Below the pieces are notes generated by a model. That model was not told where the DNA came from and ran no database searches. It saw only the letters and a list, made by a program, of their open reading frames with translations. The position numbers were made by a program, and so were the translations under genes. DNA of 64,000 nt, from contig NZ_JAJIRQ010000004.1 of NCBI RefSeq assembly GCF_025717605.1, positions 132,804 through 196,803 of the forward strand. Reading direction: 5' to 3'. This DNA comes from Paucibacter sp. TC2R-5 (GTDB taxonomy: Bacteria; Pseudomonadota; Gammaproteobacteria; Burkholderiales; Burkholderiaceae_C). Shown here piece after piece: positions 43,779 through 52,234 of the stretch; the first letter of the stretch is position 1; every line of letters starts with the position of its first letter.

Positions 43779-44284
43779 GGTGTGGCTCCGCTGAGCATCA
43801 GCACGATGGTGCCGGTATAGCCATTCGGGCTGCGTTGCAATTTGGCTTCCAGCGGCCGGGCGCGTGCGGCGCTGCGCACTTCGCCGAGCCAAGCCTGCAG
43901 AGGCTCCGCACCGACGCCGTTGACGCTCAACACCGCCCGGTCGCCGTTGACGCTGAGCTTGGCGGCCGGACCGAGATGCTCGCTGGCTGCTTGCAAGGCC
44001 TGGGCGGCGAGGGCGATCGGCACAGCCGGTGTGGCGCGCAGTTCGCGGGCCTCGGCGGCCAGTGCTTGCATCTCCTGCAACTGCAGCTCCAGCGCTTCCA
44101 ACTGCGCCGGTGCCTGGCGCAGGCTGCGCAGACCGGGCTGAATGGCAATCAGCCATAGCAGCAGCAGAGCCAAGATCCAGGCGACAAACTGTAGCGCCAG
44201 CTGCTCGCGGTCGGCCAGCGCCTGCCAGCGCGTTAGTGCCTGGGCTTTCAGCGCCGGCCAGTTGAGGGTTTTGGGCTGGTTCAT
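43775..44284 (-). CDS. gspM: Type II secretion protein GspM
   Basis: 169 residues. One membrane helix (about 31-48), then a coiled-coil ('QAPAQLEALELQLQEMQALAAEARELRA') and a ferredoxin-like GspM C-terminal domain ('KLSVNGDRAVLSVNGVGAEPLQAWLGEV'). It partners GspL. ATGA overlaps join it to gspL upstream and gspN downstream. Confidence 0.88.
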   Translation of the reverse strand: MNQPKTLNWPALKAQALTRWQALADREQLALQFVAWILALLLLWLIAIQPGLRSLRQAPAQLEALELQLQEMQALAAEARELRATPAVPIALAAQALQAASEHLGPAAKLSVNGDRAVLSVNGVGAEPLQAWLGEVRSAARARPLEAKLQRSPNGYTGTIVLMLSGATP

Positions 44285-45561
44285 ATTTTGTTTGCGCTCA
44301 GGGCGTTACCGCCGCTCAGGCCTTGCATTCGGCTCAGCGTCAGGCGACCTTCAACAGCGTCGAGCTGCCAGCCTTCACTGCTCAACTGGCTGCGGAACTG
44401 CTGGATATGGGCCTCGCTCCATCCCGTCGACGAGAGGGTCAGTCGGCCGGATTCGAAGGACAGCGTTTCGACCGGGCCGCGCTCGGACGGCCAAGCGGTG
44501 GCGGCGGCAGCCAGCAAGGCTTCCAGGTCCTGATCGCTGCTGCGACCCGCCATGGCACGCAGCTGATCGGTTTCGCGCTGCATCTGTACCGGTGCATCGC
44601 GGATCGCTCGCACCTGCGGGAAGCTGGCCGTGAGCGTGCTATCCATCGCGGCGCGCTTGGCTTTGAGTTGCTGGTTTTGCTGCCAAGCGAGCAGATTCAG
44701 GCCCAAGACCTGCACCGCCACCAGACCGGCCAAGCCCCAGCGCACCGGCCGCCAATTGCGCCGCATCAGGCCGCGCAGCAGATGGCGCAAGGCCCGAATG
44801 CCACGGGTGCGCGGTGCCAGTTCGAACTGGCGCAAGTTCCAGGGGCTGTCGATCACGGCCAGGGCACGCTCGGCGGGCGTGATCACATTGACGGCCGTGC
44901 CCAGCCAGCGTTCGGACTGAGCCGCCACTTCGGGTGCGGCCGTCCAATGCGACATCTGCACCAACGAGGCCGGAAAAAGTTGGCGCGACAGGCTGCCATC
45001 CAGCGGCAAATTGGTCACCCCCTCGGGGTGGCTCCAGCGCAGAGCGATCGGCGTCAACTCGTTGCCGGTTTCGTAAAAATGCCCGCGCGGTGGCGCATCG
45101 GGCCAGGCCAGCGGCGACACTCGGTCCACAAAGACCTGGGCTGCCTCCAAGGCCGTCAAATGCTGTTGCAGCCATGCCCGCGAGGTGATCGCGACCCAGG
45201 CTACGTCACCCCCGGAGGCCTCCGATTCAACCGCGAAATGCAGGCTATCTGCATCGTCAAGCAAGGACTCTTCCAACATGCCCGCCAGCGCGGAGCGCAT
45301 TTGCCGGCCCGCGCGCGGCAGGGTCACGCGCTGCCAAGAGAGATCGGATTCAGCCGGAATGGCAATCACCACATCTGCGTGTGGCAACTGTGCCGCCGCG
45401 CGGCTGCCTTGGGCCGAGATGCTGCTGCCGTCGGTGGTCAACACATAGTCGTAGTCGCGCCCGGGCACGGCGCGGCCCAGGCCTTCAAGGGTCTGGATGC
45501 TGCGGCCTTGGGCATGCAGGCGACTGCGGGCTGGCAGGAAGAGGAGTAATGTCGTACTCAT
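44281..45561 (-). CDS. gspL: Type II secretion protein GspL
   Basis: 426 residues. A cytoplasmic actin-like N-domain that binds GspE, a single membrane helix (about 275-294) and a periplasmic C-domain ('ESGRLTLSSTGWSEAHIQQFRSQLSSEGWQLDAVEGRLTLSR'). Its stop overlaps the gspM start by ATGA. A 107-base gap separates it from gspK, the only large break in the cluster apart from the short spaces near gspE. Confidence 0.9.
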   Translation of the reverse strand: MSTTLLLFLPARSRLHAQGRSIQTLEGLGRAVPGRDYDYVLTTDGSSISAQGSRAAAQLPHADVVIAIPAESDLSWQRVTLPRAGRQMRSALAGMLEESLLDDADSLHFAVESEASGGDVAWVAITSRAWLQQHLTALEAAQVFVDRVSPLAWPDAPPRGHFYETGNELTPIALRWSHPEGVTNLPLDGSLSRQLFPASLVQMSHWTAAPEVAAQSERWLGTAVNVITPAERALAVIDSPWNLRQFELAPRTRGIRALRHLLRGLMRRNWRPVRWGLAGLVAVQVLGLNLLAWQQNQQLKAKRAAMDSTLTASFPQVRAIRDAPVQMQRETDQLRAMAGRSSDQDLEALLAAAATAWPSERGPVETLSFESGRLTLSSTGWSEAHIQQFRSQLSSEGWQLDAVEGRLTLSRMQGLSGGNALSANKI

Positions 45562-45668
45562 GGATGCGGTGGAGCCTATCTCATTCTAGAAGTCTGACAA
45601 TTTCAAGTCCTCTGAAATCAAAGACTTAGAGCGGCTATTTGTAGTGCGCACGCAGCAATTCTGAGGCA

Positions 45669-46664
45669 TCAAGGTTTAGTTTCCAGTCGGGGTACTACGC
45701 GTTGACGGTCCAGCACAATGATTTCTAAATCGCGCCTTTGTACCAAAGAACGTTCCTCCAGCACCCGCTCCTCCAGACGCAGGCGCCCGTTGACGATGAA
45801 GAAGGCGGAGTTCACCGAGGCCCGCTCGGCCGTCACCACCACACCCTTGGGGAAGAAGTCGGCGCTATCTTCCAGCTTGCTCAGGGGCTTTGACTGCCGG
45901 GCCTGCACCAAGCGTTCGGCAGAGGCCAGATCCATGCCGTCGAACAAGGCAGCAATGACCTCGCGCGGCGCGGTGTTGAGATTGACGGGCGTGGGGATGG
46001 GCAAGAGGGTCAGCAGCGGACTCAGGCGCTCGATGGTGTCGGCACTCAGGCCGAACCAAGCGAGCTGGGCGATGTTCTTCGGCTGCAAGGGTATCTCGGC
46101 TTTATCTCCGCTTGATGACGGACCTTCAGATTCGGCCTTGACGGCATAGGCGCTGCGCAGCTTGCTGATGATCAGGGCCGCCGTGCCAGGCGCCGCACCG
46201 GCGCTGATGACCAAGCGTTCCAGGACTTTTTGCTCCAAGGGCGGCACCACCTTGCCGCTGAGCAGGTGACGAAGGTTGTAGCGAGACTGGGCGTCTTGCA
46301 GGCTGCCGGACAAAAAGGCCTCCGGACCGTCGTCAGCATTGTTTTTGTCGGCAGCTAAAAAGGTCGAAAGGCGGGCCTCGGCAAGCGGCACGGACCAGAC
46401 TTCACCCAGGTGATCGACGGCCTGCTCGCCCCGCCGCTGCGCGTCACGGTCGGCGCGTGCGTCTTCGCGCAGGATCAAACGGGCCCAATCCAGCGAGCCT
46501 TGCAAAATCCAGCTGGCCTGGGCGCGAGCACGCTCGGCCGCCTCGATTTGCACCGCGCGGTACTGGCGCCAGACCATGGCCGAGGCCAGCGTCGCGACCA
46601 GGGTGACGATGATCATCGCGGTCAGTAAGGCCGCACCTTGCTGGGATCTAAACCGCCGCTTCAT
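45669..46664 (-). CDS. gspK: Type II secretion minor pseudopilin GspK
   Basis: 331 residues. A prepilin-like N-terminus cleaved after Gly10 ('QQG|AALLTAMIIV'), lacking the Glu5 of major pseudopilins as is normal for GspK, then a large globular domain with 'YNLRHLLSG' (calcium-site region) and 'PVNLNTAPREVIAALF' (helix-hairpin-helix-like). It caps the pseudopilus with GspI and GspJ. Its ATG is coupled to the gspJ stop. Confidence 0.92.
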   Translation of the reverse strand: MKRRFRSQQGAALLTAMIIVTLVATLASAMVWRQYRAVQIEAAERARAQASWILQGSLDWARLILREDARADRDAQRRGEQAVDHLGEVWSVPLAEARLSTFLAADKNNADDGPEAFLSGSLQDAQSRYNLRHLLSGKVVPPLEQKVLERLVISAGAAPGTAALIISKLRSAYAVKAESEGPSSSGDKAEIPLQPKNIAQLAWFGLSADTIERLSPLLTLLPIPTPVNLNTAPREVIAALFDGMDLASAERLVQARQSKPLSKLEDSADFFPKGVVVTAERASVNSAFFIVNGRLRLEERVLEERSLVQRRDLEIIVLDRQRVVPRLETKP

Positions 46665-47314
46665 GGCTGCGGCCTCAGTTCAACCTGGCGCGTCAAGGGC
46701 CCGCCAAAGCCGCTGCCCGGGCCGAATTGGATCAGCATGCGAATGCCGCTGGGTAGGGCCTGGCGGGGCTTTTCCGGCGGGGCCGCGCCCGATGCGCCGG
46801 ACGCAGGCGGCAGCGGCGGGGCAGTCTCGTCGTTGCCGCTGGACAGGCAATTGCTCCAGCTATTGCCCCGGTAGCAGTAGAGCTGCCAGCCTGAGACGCC
46901 TTCCAGCGCGCGCAACTGGCCCGCATCTTGGGCCAGCAACTGCGCGCCGCGCTTGAAATTCTCTTCCAAGGGGCCCACCGTTTGCACGGGTTTGCTTTCC
47001 CAGCGATTCAGAGCGCCGCCGCGCACCGTCCAGACGACGACTTGGATGCCTTGCGGGTGCTGGCGCGTCAGGCGCAGGCTGGCACCGTCAAAATTCAAGG
47101 CATCGACGCTGCCGCTGTCTTGAATCGAGCGGAGATCCTGTTCCCACTGAGCCAAGACGGTTTGAAGGCGTGCGCTTTGATCGAGGTTGGTTTGCGCGAT
47201 CTCGCGGCTCTTGATCAAGGCATCAAGACCGCGCCACGCCATCATGGCCAGGGTGGACATCACGACCAGGGCGACCAGCACCTCGATCAAGGTAAAACCT
47301 CGGGCCCGCTGCAT
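46661..47314 (-). CDS. gspJ: Type II secretion minor pseudopilin GspJ
   Basis: 217 residues. Prepilin signal 'RARG|FTLIEVLVALVVMSTLAMMAWRGLDAL', then a beta-rich head with 'TVLAQWEQDLRSIQDSG' and 'RWESKPVQTVGPLEENF'. The C-terminal part has a Pro/Gly/Ala-rich loop before the final strand. Its stop overlaps gspK by ATGA. Confidence 0.93.
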   Translation of the reverse strand: MQRARGFTLIEVLVALVVMSTLAMMAWRGLDALIKSREIAQTNLDQSARLQTVLAQWEQDLRSIQDSGSVDALNFDGASLRLTRQHPQGIQVVVWTVRGGALNRWESKPVQTVGPLEENFKRGAQLLAQDAGQLRALEGVSGWQLYCYRGNSWSNCLSSGNDETAPPLPPASGASGAAPPEKPRQALPSGIRMLIQFGPGSGFGGPLTRQVELRPQP

Positions 47315-47315
47315 A

Positions 47316-47675
47316 TCAGTAGCGGCCCATGATGGTCGAGATCAGCAGCAGTTGATTGCCGGCCTCGTCACGAATGGCGGCATCGACACGGCGAAAGCTC
47401 GGGTTAGGCGTTGGGCGCACGGTGACCTGGCCTTTGTAGCTTTCGCCGAATTGTTCGCAGGCGAAATCGCTGTCGCCGACGCTGGGGAATTGTTTGGACA
47501 GCCGCAGCTCGGTCAGCTGATTTTCGGCGCACCACTGCGCCGCGCTGATGGTGCGCAAGCGCCCAGCGTTCAAGGTCAAAGCGCCGGCAGCCTTGACGCC
47601 GGCGGTCAATGCAATCGCCACGATCACCAGCGCGACCAAGACTTCTATCAAAGTAAAACCGCGCACTGGCTTCAT
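47316..47675 (-). CDS. gspI: Type II secretion minor pseudopilin GspI
   Basis: 119 residues. Prepilin signal 'KPVRG|FTLIEVLVALVIVAIALTAG', then the GspI domain with 'CAENQLTELRLSKQFP'. Its stop is one base before the gspJ start, and its start overlaps gspH by ATGA. Confidence 0.93.
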   Translation of the reverse strand: MKPVRGFTLIEVLVALVIVAIALTAGVKAAGALTLNAGRLRTISAAQWCAENQLTELRLSKQFPSVGDSDFACEQFGESYKGQVTVRPTPNPSFRRVDAAIRDEAGNQLLLISTIMGRY

Positions 47676-48187
47676 GGCGTTGGTGCTGGGGCCACTTCGA
47701 ACGCCGACAAGCCATCGGTCGCCAAGACGATCTGCTGAGTGCCCAGGCTGAGCTGCAGGCGCTGCGCGCCAATCATCGGCTCCGGGCCTAGGTTGATGAC
47801 GTTCGCCCCGGCAATCTGCACGGCGACCGGCTCACCGAGCCAGCGCTGCGGCAATATGATCCGTTTGGGCAGACCGAGGAACTGGAAGTCGTCGCCAGTG
47901 TCTTTTTTGCTCGGCGCCCATTGCACAGGCAGCCCAGCGGCGCGGCTTTCGGCGCGGGCGGTTTCGAACAAGGCGGTCAGGCGCTCCGCCTCGCGCTCCA
48001 ACTGGGCGGCGGCCGGGTCGCGCAAAGACAGGCTGACGGTGGCCGTCGCGATCGCGATCAAGGCCACGACCACCAAAAGCTCGATCAGAGTGAAGCCATG
48101 AGCCCCAAGGCGACGGCCGGCTGCGATCACAGAGTCACTGCCCAGAGCGGCACAACACTTATTGCCAAGAACCGATGTCGGCGTCAT
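47672..48187 (-). CDS. gspH: Type II secretion minor pseudopilin GspH
   Basis: 171 residues from the ATG at 48187, which has GAGG close upstream but overlaps the end of gspG by 29 bases. A GTG at 48130 would give a short leader (152 residues) and no overlap, and is a real alternative. The prepilin motif is 'GAHG|FTLIELLVVVALIAIATATVSLSLRDP', followed by a GspH head with 'FETARAESRAAGLPVQW'. The long leader predicted from 48187 (31 residues) is unusual. Confidence 0.85.
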   Translation of the reverse strand: MTPTSVLGNKCCAALGSDSVIAAGRRLGAHGFTLIELLVVVALIAIATATVSLSLRDPAAAQLEREAERLTALFETARAESRAAGLPVQWAPSKKDTGDDFQFLGLPKRIILPQRWLGEPVAVQIAGANVINLGPEPMIGAQRLQLSLGTQQIVLATDGLSAFEVAPAPTP

Positions 48188-48617
48188 TGCCCTCGCCACC
48201 GGCGCGGCCATCGGCACCGAAGCTGTAGACATCGATCTCACCCTTGATGCCGGGGTTGGCATATTGGTAGGGCTGCTTCCACGGATCCAGCGGCAGCTTC
48301 TCGACATAAGGCTTCCAGTTCGGCGGCGGCGTGCCGGCGGTGGGCTTGCGCACCAAGGCCTCCAGGCCTTGCTCGGCGCTGGGGTAACGTTGGTTGTCGA
48401 GCTTGTACAGCTTCAAGGCCTGCATCAGATTGTTGACGTCGGTGCGGGCGGCGGTGACGCGGGCCTCGTCGGCACGGTCCAGCACATTGGGCACCACCAG
48501 CGCTGCCAGCACGCCGATGATGACCAGTACGACCAGCAATTCGATCAGGGTGAAACCGGCGCTGCGGCGGAGGTTTCGGCGGCGCGGGATTGAAGGCAGC
48601 GTTGCTTGGATATGCAT
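48159..48617 (-). CDS. gspG: Type II secretion major pseudopilin GspG
   Basis: 152 residues. Prepilin signal 'RRSAG|FTLIELLVVLVIIGVLAALVVPNVLDRADEARVTAARTDVNNLMQALKLYKLDNQRYPS', with Glu5 in place, and the calcium-loop end 'SFGADGRAGGEGNDADIGSW'. It is first of the minus-strand gsp genes. The leader before the cleavage glycine is 21 residues, longer than usual. It is divergent from gspC. Confidence 0.96.
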   Translation of the reverse strand: MHIQATLPSIPRRRNLRRSAGFTLIELLVVLVIIGVLAALVVPNVLDRADEARVTAARTDVNNLMQALKLYKLDNQRYPSAEQGLEALVRKPTAGTPPPNWKPYVEKLPLDPWKQPYQYANPGIKGEIDVYSFGADGRAGGEGNDADIGSWQ

Positions 48618-48682
48618 TTGAGCGTGAGCTTGTTGTGGCGAAGATGAAGCGAATGAAACCCACCTGATGAGTGGGCCAGCGG

Positions 48683-49276
48683 ATGAATCATAATCTGCTC
48701 ATGCTTGCACGAATGATTGCTTTTTTGGTGTGGGGTTTGCTCGCCTGTAGCGGCGGCTATTGGTTGATCCAATTGCTGGCCAGACCCATTCAAGTGCCGG
48801 CTCAGGCTCAACCGGCGCTGGAGCAGCGTGCGGGCCAAGCCGATTTGACCCGCTTGTTCGGCGCGGCAGCGGCTGTGGCGGCCGAGGCGGCGCCGGCCGT
48901 TGAGAGCCGTTTCAAACTGCTGGGCGTGGTGGCGCCTAAAAATGCCGGTGCGAGTCAGGCTGGCGGTGAAGGTGTGGCCTTGATCGCCGTCGACGGCGTG
49001 GCCCGTACTGTCCGCGTTGGTGCCTTGGTGGACGGCAATCTGCAACTCTTGTATGTGGACGGGCGCTCGGCCAGTTTGGGTGAGGCGGGTGTGGTCAGCA
49101 TGACCCTGCAGATCGCACCGCTGGCTGCTGCCGCGACCGGTGCTTTGCCTGCTGCTCAGCCCTCACCGGTGGTGCTGGGCTCCTACGCGCCGCCGCCCCT
49201 GGCGCCAGCACAAGCGCCGCTCGAGAGCCAGCCTCGGCCTTTGCATGATCCGGCCGGGCCGTCCTCTACACATTAA
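48683..49276 (+). CDS. gspC: Type II secretion inner-membrane protein GspC, short form
   Basis: 197 residues. One membrane helix (about 9-31), then an HR domain (about 75-155: 'FKLLGVVAPK', 'ALIAVDGVARTVRVGALVDGNLQLLYVDGRSASLG') and an Ala/Pro-rich tail to the end. The PDZ domain that follows HR in most GspC proteins is absent. It connects GspD's N0 domain to the inner-membrane platform. An in-frame GTG four codons upstream is an alternative start. Its stop overlaps the cobT stop by 4 bases. Confidence 0.85.
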   Translation: MNHNLLMLARMIAFLVWGLLACSGGYWLIQLLARPIQVPAQAQPALEQRAGQADLTRLFGAAAAVAAEAAPAVESRFKLLGVVAPKNAGASQAGGEGVALIAVDGVARTVRVGALVDGNLQLLYVDGRSASLGEAGVVSMTLQIAPLAAAATGALPAAQPSPVVLGSYAPPPLAPAQAPLESQPRPLHDPAGPSSTH

Positions 49277-50289
49277 GCATTCAGCTCATTTAAGTCGGTC
49301 AGCAGGGCCGCTGCGCTGCGAATCATTGGCCAGGCCAAGGCCGCGCCGGTGCCGTCGGCACTGTCCATACCGAGTTCCAGCAAGGCCGAGGCATGAAACA
49401 TGGCCAGCGCCTCATCCAAACCACGGCGCCCATGGCTGCGGCAAAAGACCGCGTAGTCGGTCACCGGAGGCGCAATCTTGGCGGCAATTTTCAAGGCCGC
49501 GCAGGCGGTCATGCCGTCGACGATGATCAGGCTGCGCTTAGACGCGGCGACCAGCATCGCGCCCACCATCACGGCGGTCTCGAAGCCACCAAAGGCCGCC
49601 AAGACCTCCATGGGGTCGTTGACATTGCGGTGTCGGGCCTGCGCCGCCTGCAAGACGTTCAGCAAATGGGCAAGGTTGTCCTGGCGCATATCGGGGCCAG
49701 AGATGACAAAGTCTCGCAAGGGGCAGTCCATCAAGCGCGCCAAGACCAGCGACGAGCTCTCGTCCGAGCCTTGGCCCATGCCAGCACAGGCCAGCACATT
49801 GCCGGTGAGCTTGTCGGCAATCTCCATGCCGACGCGCACACCTGCATGGGCTTGCTCCAGGCTCATGGCGGCCGTGACCCGCGCATTGCGGGTGCCGTGA
49901 GCGATCTTTCGCGCCAGCAGTCTTGCGTGCGGTGCCAGCGCTTCCGCGATACCGCAATCGACCAGCACCAACTGCAAGCCCTGCAGGCGCGCAAAGACGG
50001 CCAGTGGCAGGCGGTTTTGCAGGGCCAGCAGAGCTTGCTCGCGTGTGCTGCGGCCCCATTGGCTGCCAATGCCGTCGACCGCCAACCCATGGTCGGCAGC
50101 AAAGAGCGTCAAGGCCGGGTCGCGAAAGCGCGGCGTGAGGGAGTTCTGAATCAGTCCGAGTCGCACCGCCAGCGGCTCCAACTCGCCCAGCCCGCCGGCA
50201 ATTTCCCCATGTCGATCAACCTGGTCTCGCAGTGCCTTTTCCAGTGCTGGATTGGCCGTCGGACTGATCAGAGACTGTTGAATGGGCAT
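49273..50289 (-). CDS. cobT: Nicotinate-nucleotide-dimethylbenzimidazole phosphoribosyltransferase
   Basis: 338 residues. CobT-type: 'FAADHGLAVDGIGSQWGRSTREQ', 'GGFETAVMVGAMLVAASKRSLIIVDGMTACAAL' and the C-terminal 'LLELGMDSADGTGAALAWPMIRSAAALL'. It makes alpha-ribazole phosphate for the lower ligand of cobalamin. The start at 50289 (ATG) is preferred over a TTG seven codons earlier. No other cobalamin gene is nearby, so it may serve salvage or lower-ligand exchange. It lies 93 bases after ilvA on the same strand. Confidence 0.9.
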   Translation of the reverse strand: MPIQQSLISPTANPALEKALRDQVDRHGEIAGGLGELEPLAVRLGLIQNSLTPRFRDPALTLFAADHGLAVDGIGSQWGRSTREQALLALQNRLPLAVFARLQGLQLVLVDCGIAEALAPHARLLARKIAHGTRNARVTAAMSLEQAHAGVRVGMEIADKLTGNVLACAGMGQGSDESSSLVLARLMDCPLRDFVISGPDMRQDNLAHLLNVLQAAQARHRNVNDPMEVLAAFGGFETAVMVGAMLVAASKRSLIIVDGMTACAALKIAAKIAPPVTDYAVFCRSHGRRGLDEALAMFHASALLELGMDSADGTGAALAWPMIRSAAALLTDLNELNA

Positions 50290-50382
50290 TGACGGTCGGG
50301 CGCGCTGCAAATGAGGAGGCTGGATTTTGAGGGCGGGGCCGCGTTTTGCGCATCCGCACTTGCCCCTGTCCGCGCTGAAGCT

Positions 50383-51975
50383 TTATCCCAGGAATTGCTT
50401 GTAGACAGGGTTGTTGGACTCGTCCACAAAGGGGTAGTTCAAGGAGTCCAAAAATGCGCGCAGTGCGGTGTTGTCGCCGCGCGGAACCTGGATGCCGACC
50501 AAGATGCGACCGTAGTCGGCGCCCTGGTTGCGGTAGTGAAACAGGCTGATGTTCCAGTCTGGGTGCATGGAACTCAAAAAGCGCATCAAGGCGCCGGGCC
50601 GTTCCGGAAATATGAAGCGGTACAGGCGCTCGTTGCGGGCCAACTCGGAGCGGCCGCCGACCATATGGCGAATATGCAGCTTGGCCAACTCATCGTCGCT
50701 CAGGTCCAGTGTCTCGAAGCCATGTTTGGCGAAGGTCTTGGCCAGCTTCAAGGACTCTTCACGCTTCTGGGTGGCGATGCCGACAAAGATATGGGCCTTG
50801 TTGGCGTCCGAAATGCGGTAATTGAATTCGGTCACGCTGCGTGGGCCCAGCAGCTCGCAAAAGCGTTTGAAACTGCCGCGCTCCTCTGGGATGGTGATGG
50901 CGAACAGCGCCTCGCGGTGCTCGCCCACCTCGGCACGCTCGGCCACAAAGCGCAGGCGGTCGAAGTTCATATTGGCGCCGCAGGTGATGGCGACGAAGGT
51001 CTGGCCCTTGCAGCCATACTCGGCCACATACTGCTTGATGGCCGCGACGCCCAAGGCGCCGGCCGGCTCCAAAATGCTGCGGGTGTCTTCAAAGACATCC
51101 TTGATAGCGGCACATACCGCGTCGGTCTCCACCAGCACAAAGTCGTCCACCAACTCGCGAGTGATGCGGAAGGTTTCTTCGCCCACCAGTTTGACGGCCG
51201 TGCCGTCGGAGAAGAGACCCACATCCGCGAGCGTGACGCGCTTGCCGGCCTTGACCGAGCGCACCATGGCGTCTGAGTCTTTGGTCTGTACGCCTATGAC
51301 CTTGATTTCGGGGCGCAGCGCCTTGATGTAGGCCGCGACCCCCGAAATCAGCCCGCCACCACCAATGGCAACAAAAACCGCGTCAATCGGGCCTTGATGC
51401 TGGCGCAAGATCTCCATCGCCACCGTGCCCTGACCCGCAATCACATCGGGGTCATCGAAGGGGTGTACAAAAGTCAGCCCTTGCTCGCGCTCGAGCTCCA
51501 GCGCGCGCCCGTAGGCATCGGTGAAACTGTCGCCATGCAAAACGACTTCACCGCCAAAGGACAAGACTGCATCAATCTTGACCTTGGGCGTCGTGACCGG
51601 CATCACGATGACTGCGCGGCAGCCGAGCTTTTTCGCCGACAACGCCACACCCTGCGCATGGTTGCCGGCGGAGGCGCAGATCACGCCTTTGGCCAGGCTT
51701 CCGGCGCTCAGGTTCACCATCTTGTTGTAGGCGCCGCGCAGCTTGAAGCTGAAGACCGGTTGCTCGTCTTCGCGCTTTAAAAAGACCTTGTTACCCAAGC
51801 GTTTGGACAGGCTTTTGGCCGGTGACAGCGAGGTTTCGATGGCGACGTCATAGACGCGCGCGTTCAAAATCCGTTGCAAATAGCTGTTGTCGCTGGGAAT
51901 CAATGCTGGCAGTGCGGACTTGCTAGCCTTGGTGGCCTTTGCGGGCCGAGGTCTTGCGGGGGAGGGGCCACCCAT
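50383..51975 (-). CDS. ilvA: Biosynthetic threonine ammonia-lyase (threonine deaminase)
   Basis: 530 residues. Turns threonine into 2-oxobutanoate for isoleucine. The PLP domain has 'VFSFKLRGAYNKM' (Lys78 is the likely Schiff-base lysine) and 'ICASAGNHAQGVALSAKKLG', with 'AIGGGGLISGVAAYIK' binding phosphate. Two C-terminal ACT-like regulatory domains (about 350-525) mark the isoleucine-inhibited biosynthetic form. A Pro/Lys/Ala-rich N-terminal extension of about 25 residues is not part of the core. A structured leader with a terminator lies in front. Confidence 0.95.
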   Translation of the reverse strand: MGGPSPARPRPAKATKASKSALPALIPSDNSYLQRILNARVYDVAIETSLSPAKSLSKRLGNKVFLKREDEQPVFSFKLRGAYNKMVNLSAGSLAKGVICASAGNHAQGVALSAKKLGCRAVIVMPVTTPKVKIDAVLSFGGEVVLHGDSFTDAYGRALELEREQGLTFVHPFDDPDVIAGQGTVAMEILRQHQGPIDAVFVAIGGGGLISGVAAYIKALRPEIKVIGVQTKDSDAMVRSVKAGKRVTLADVGLFSDGTAVKLVGEETFRITRELVDDFVLVETDAVCAAIKDVFEDTRSILEPAGALGVAAIKQYVAEYGCKGQTFVAITCGANMNFDRLRFVAERAEVGEHREALFAITIPEERGSFKRFCELLGPRSVTEFNYRISDANKAHIFVGIATQKREESLKLAKTFAKHGFETLDLSDDELAKLHIRHMVGGRSELARNERLYRFIFPERPGALMRFLSSMHPDWNISLFHYRNQGADYGRILVGIQVPRGDNTALRAFLDSLNYPFVDESNNPVYKQFLG

Positions 51976-52050
51976 GAAATCTCCGATGCCAAACTATTGC
52001 GGTGCAGCATGATAAGCGAGCGCTCTCATCTCATTGCTGTCCAGTCGGGG

Positions 52051-52084
52051 CAAAAAAAAGCCCAAGCTTTTGCAAGCTTGGGCT
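52051..52084 (-). terminator. ilvA: Terminator hairpin in the ilvA leader
   Basis: On the minus strand: AGCCCAAGCTT (52084-52074), loop of four bases, AAGCTTGGGCT (52069-52059), then eight T-type bases (52058-52051). It lies 75 bases before the ilvA ATG. No minus-strand gene precedes it between the OsmC-like gene and ilvA, so it must act inside the ilvA leader or end a small RNA. Confidence 0.85.
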
Positions 52085-52135
52085 GAATCCACCATGGAGG
52101 CGGTGGAGGAGACAATCGGTGCGAGGCAAGCAGTT

Positions 52136-52156
52136 CGGTATCACATCAGGATACCG
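52136..52156 (-). repeat. ilvA: Leader hairpin before the ilvA terminator
   Basis: CGGTATC (52156-52150) / GATACCG (52142-52136) with a 7-base loop, on the minus strand. A second copy of CGGTAT lies just upstream (near 52170), so the 3' arm can also pair with that copy. The two pairings would exclude each other. Confidence 0.45.
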
Positions 52157-52204
52157 ATCGGAAAATACCGCTTAGAGACCACTTGCGGATTTCGCTCGGG
52201 TCTG

Positions 52205-52234
52205 ATTTTAGCCGGAAGTTATGCTGCGCTGCAA
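52205..52234 (-). promoter_or_regulatory. ilvA: Promoter candidate of the ilvA leader
   Basis: Minus strand: TTGCAG (52234-52229), 18-base spacer, TAAAAT (52210-52205). Transcription would begin near 52198, giving a leader of about 220 bases to ilvA. Confidence 0.5.

Noticed and set aside
42858-44156. A 432-codon frame covering gspN plus 126 codons upstream
   Set aside because: The upstream part lies fully inside gspM in another frame and is Arg/Ser-rich. The ATGA overlap at 43775-43778 marks the real gspN start.
44323-45549. A 408-codon plus-strand frame opposite gspL
   Set aside because: A mirror of gspL codon bias; rich in Gln/Arg/His with no fold signature. Similar long antisense frames oppose the S41 protease (36069-37121) and the triheme cytochrome (8479-9456).
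52092-52115. Sequence resembling the 3' end of a tmRNA or tRNA-Ser (TGGAGGCGGTGGAG)
   Set aside because: No acceptor stem, T-loop or partner arm can be formed around it.
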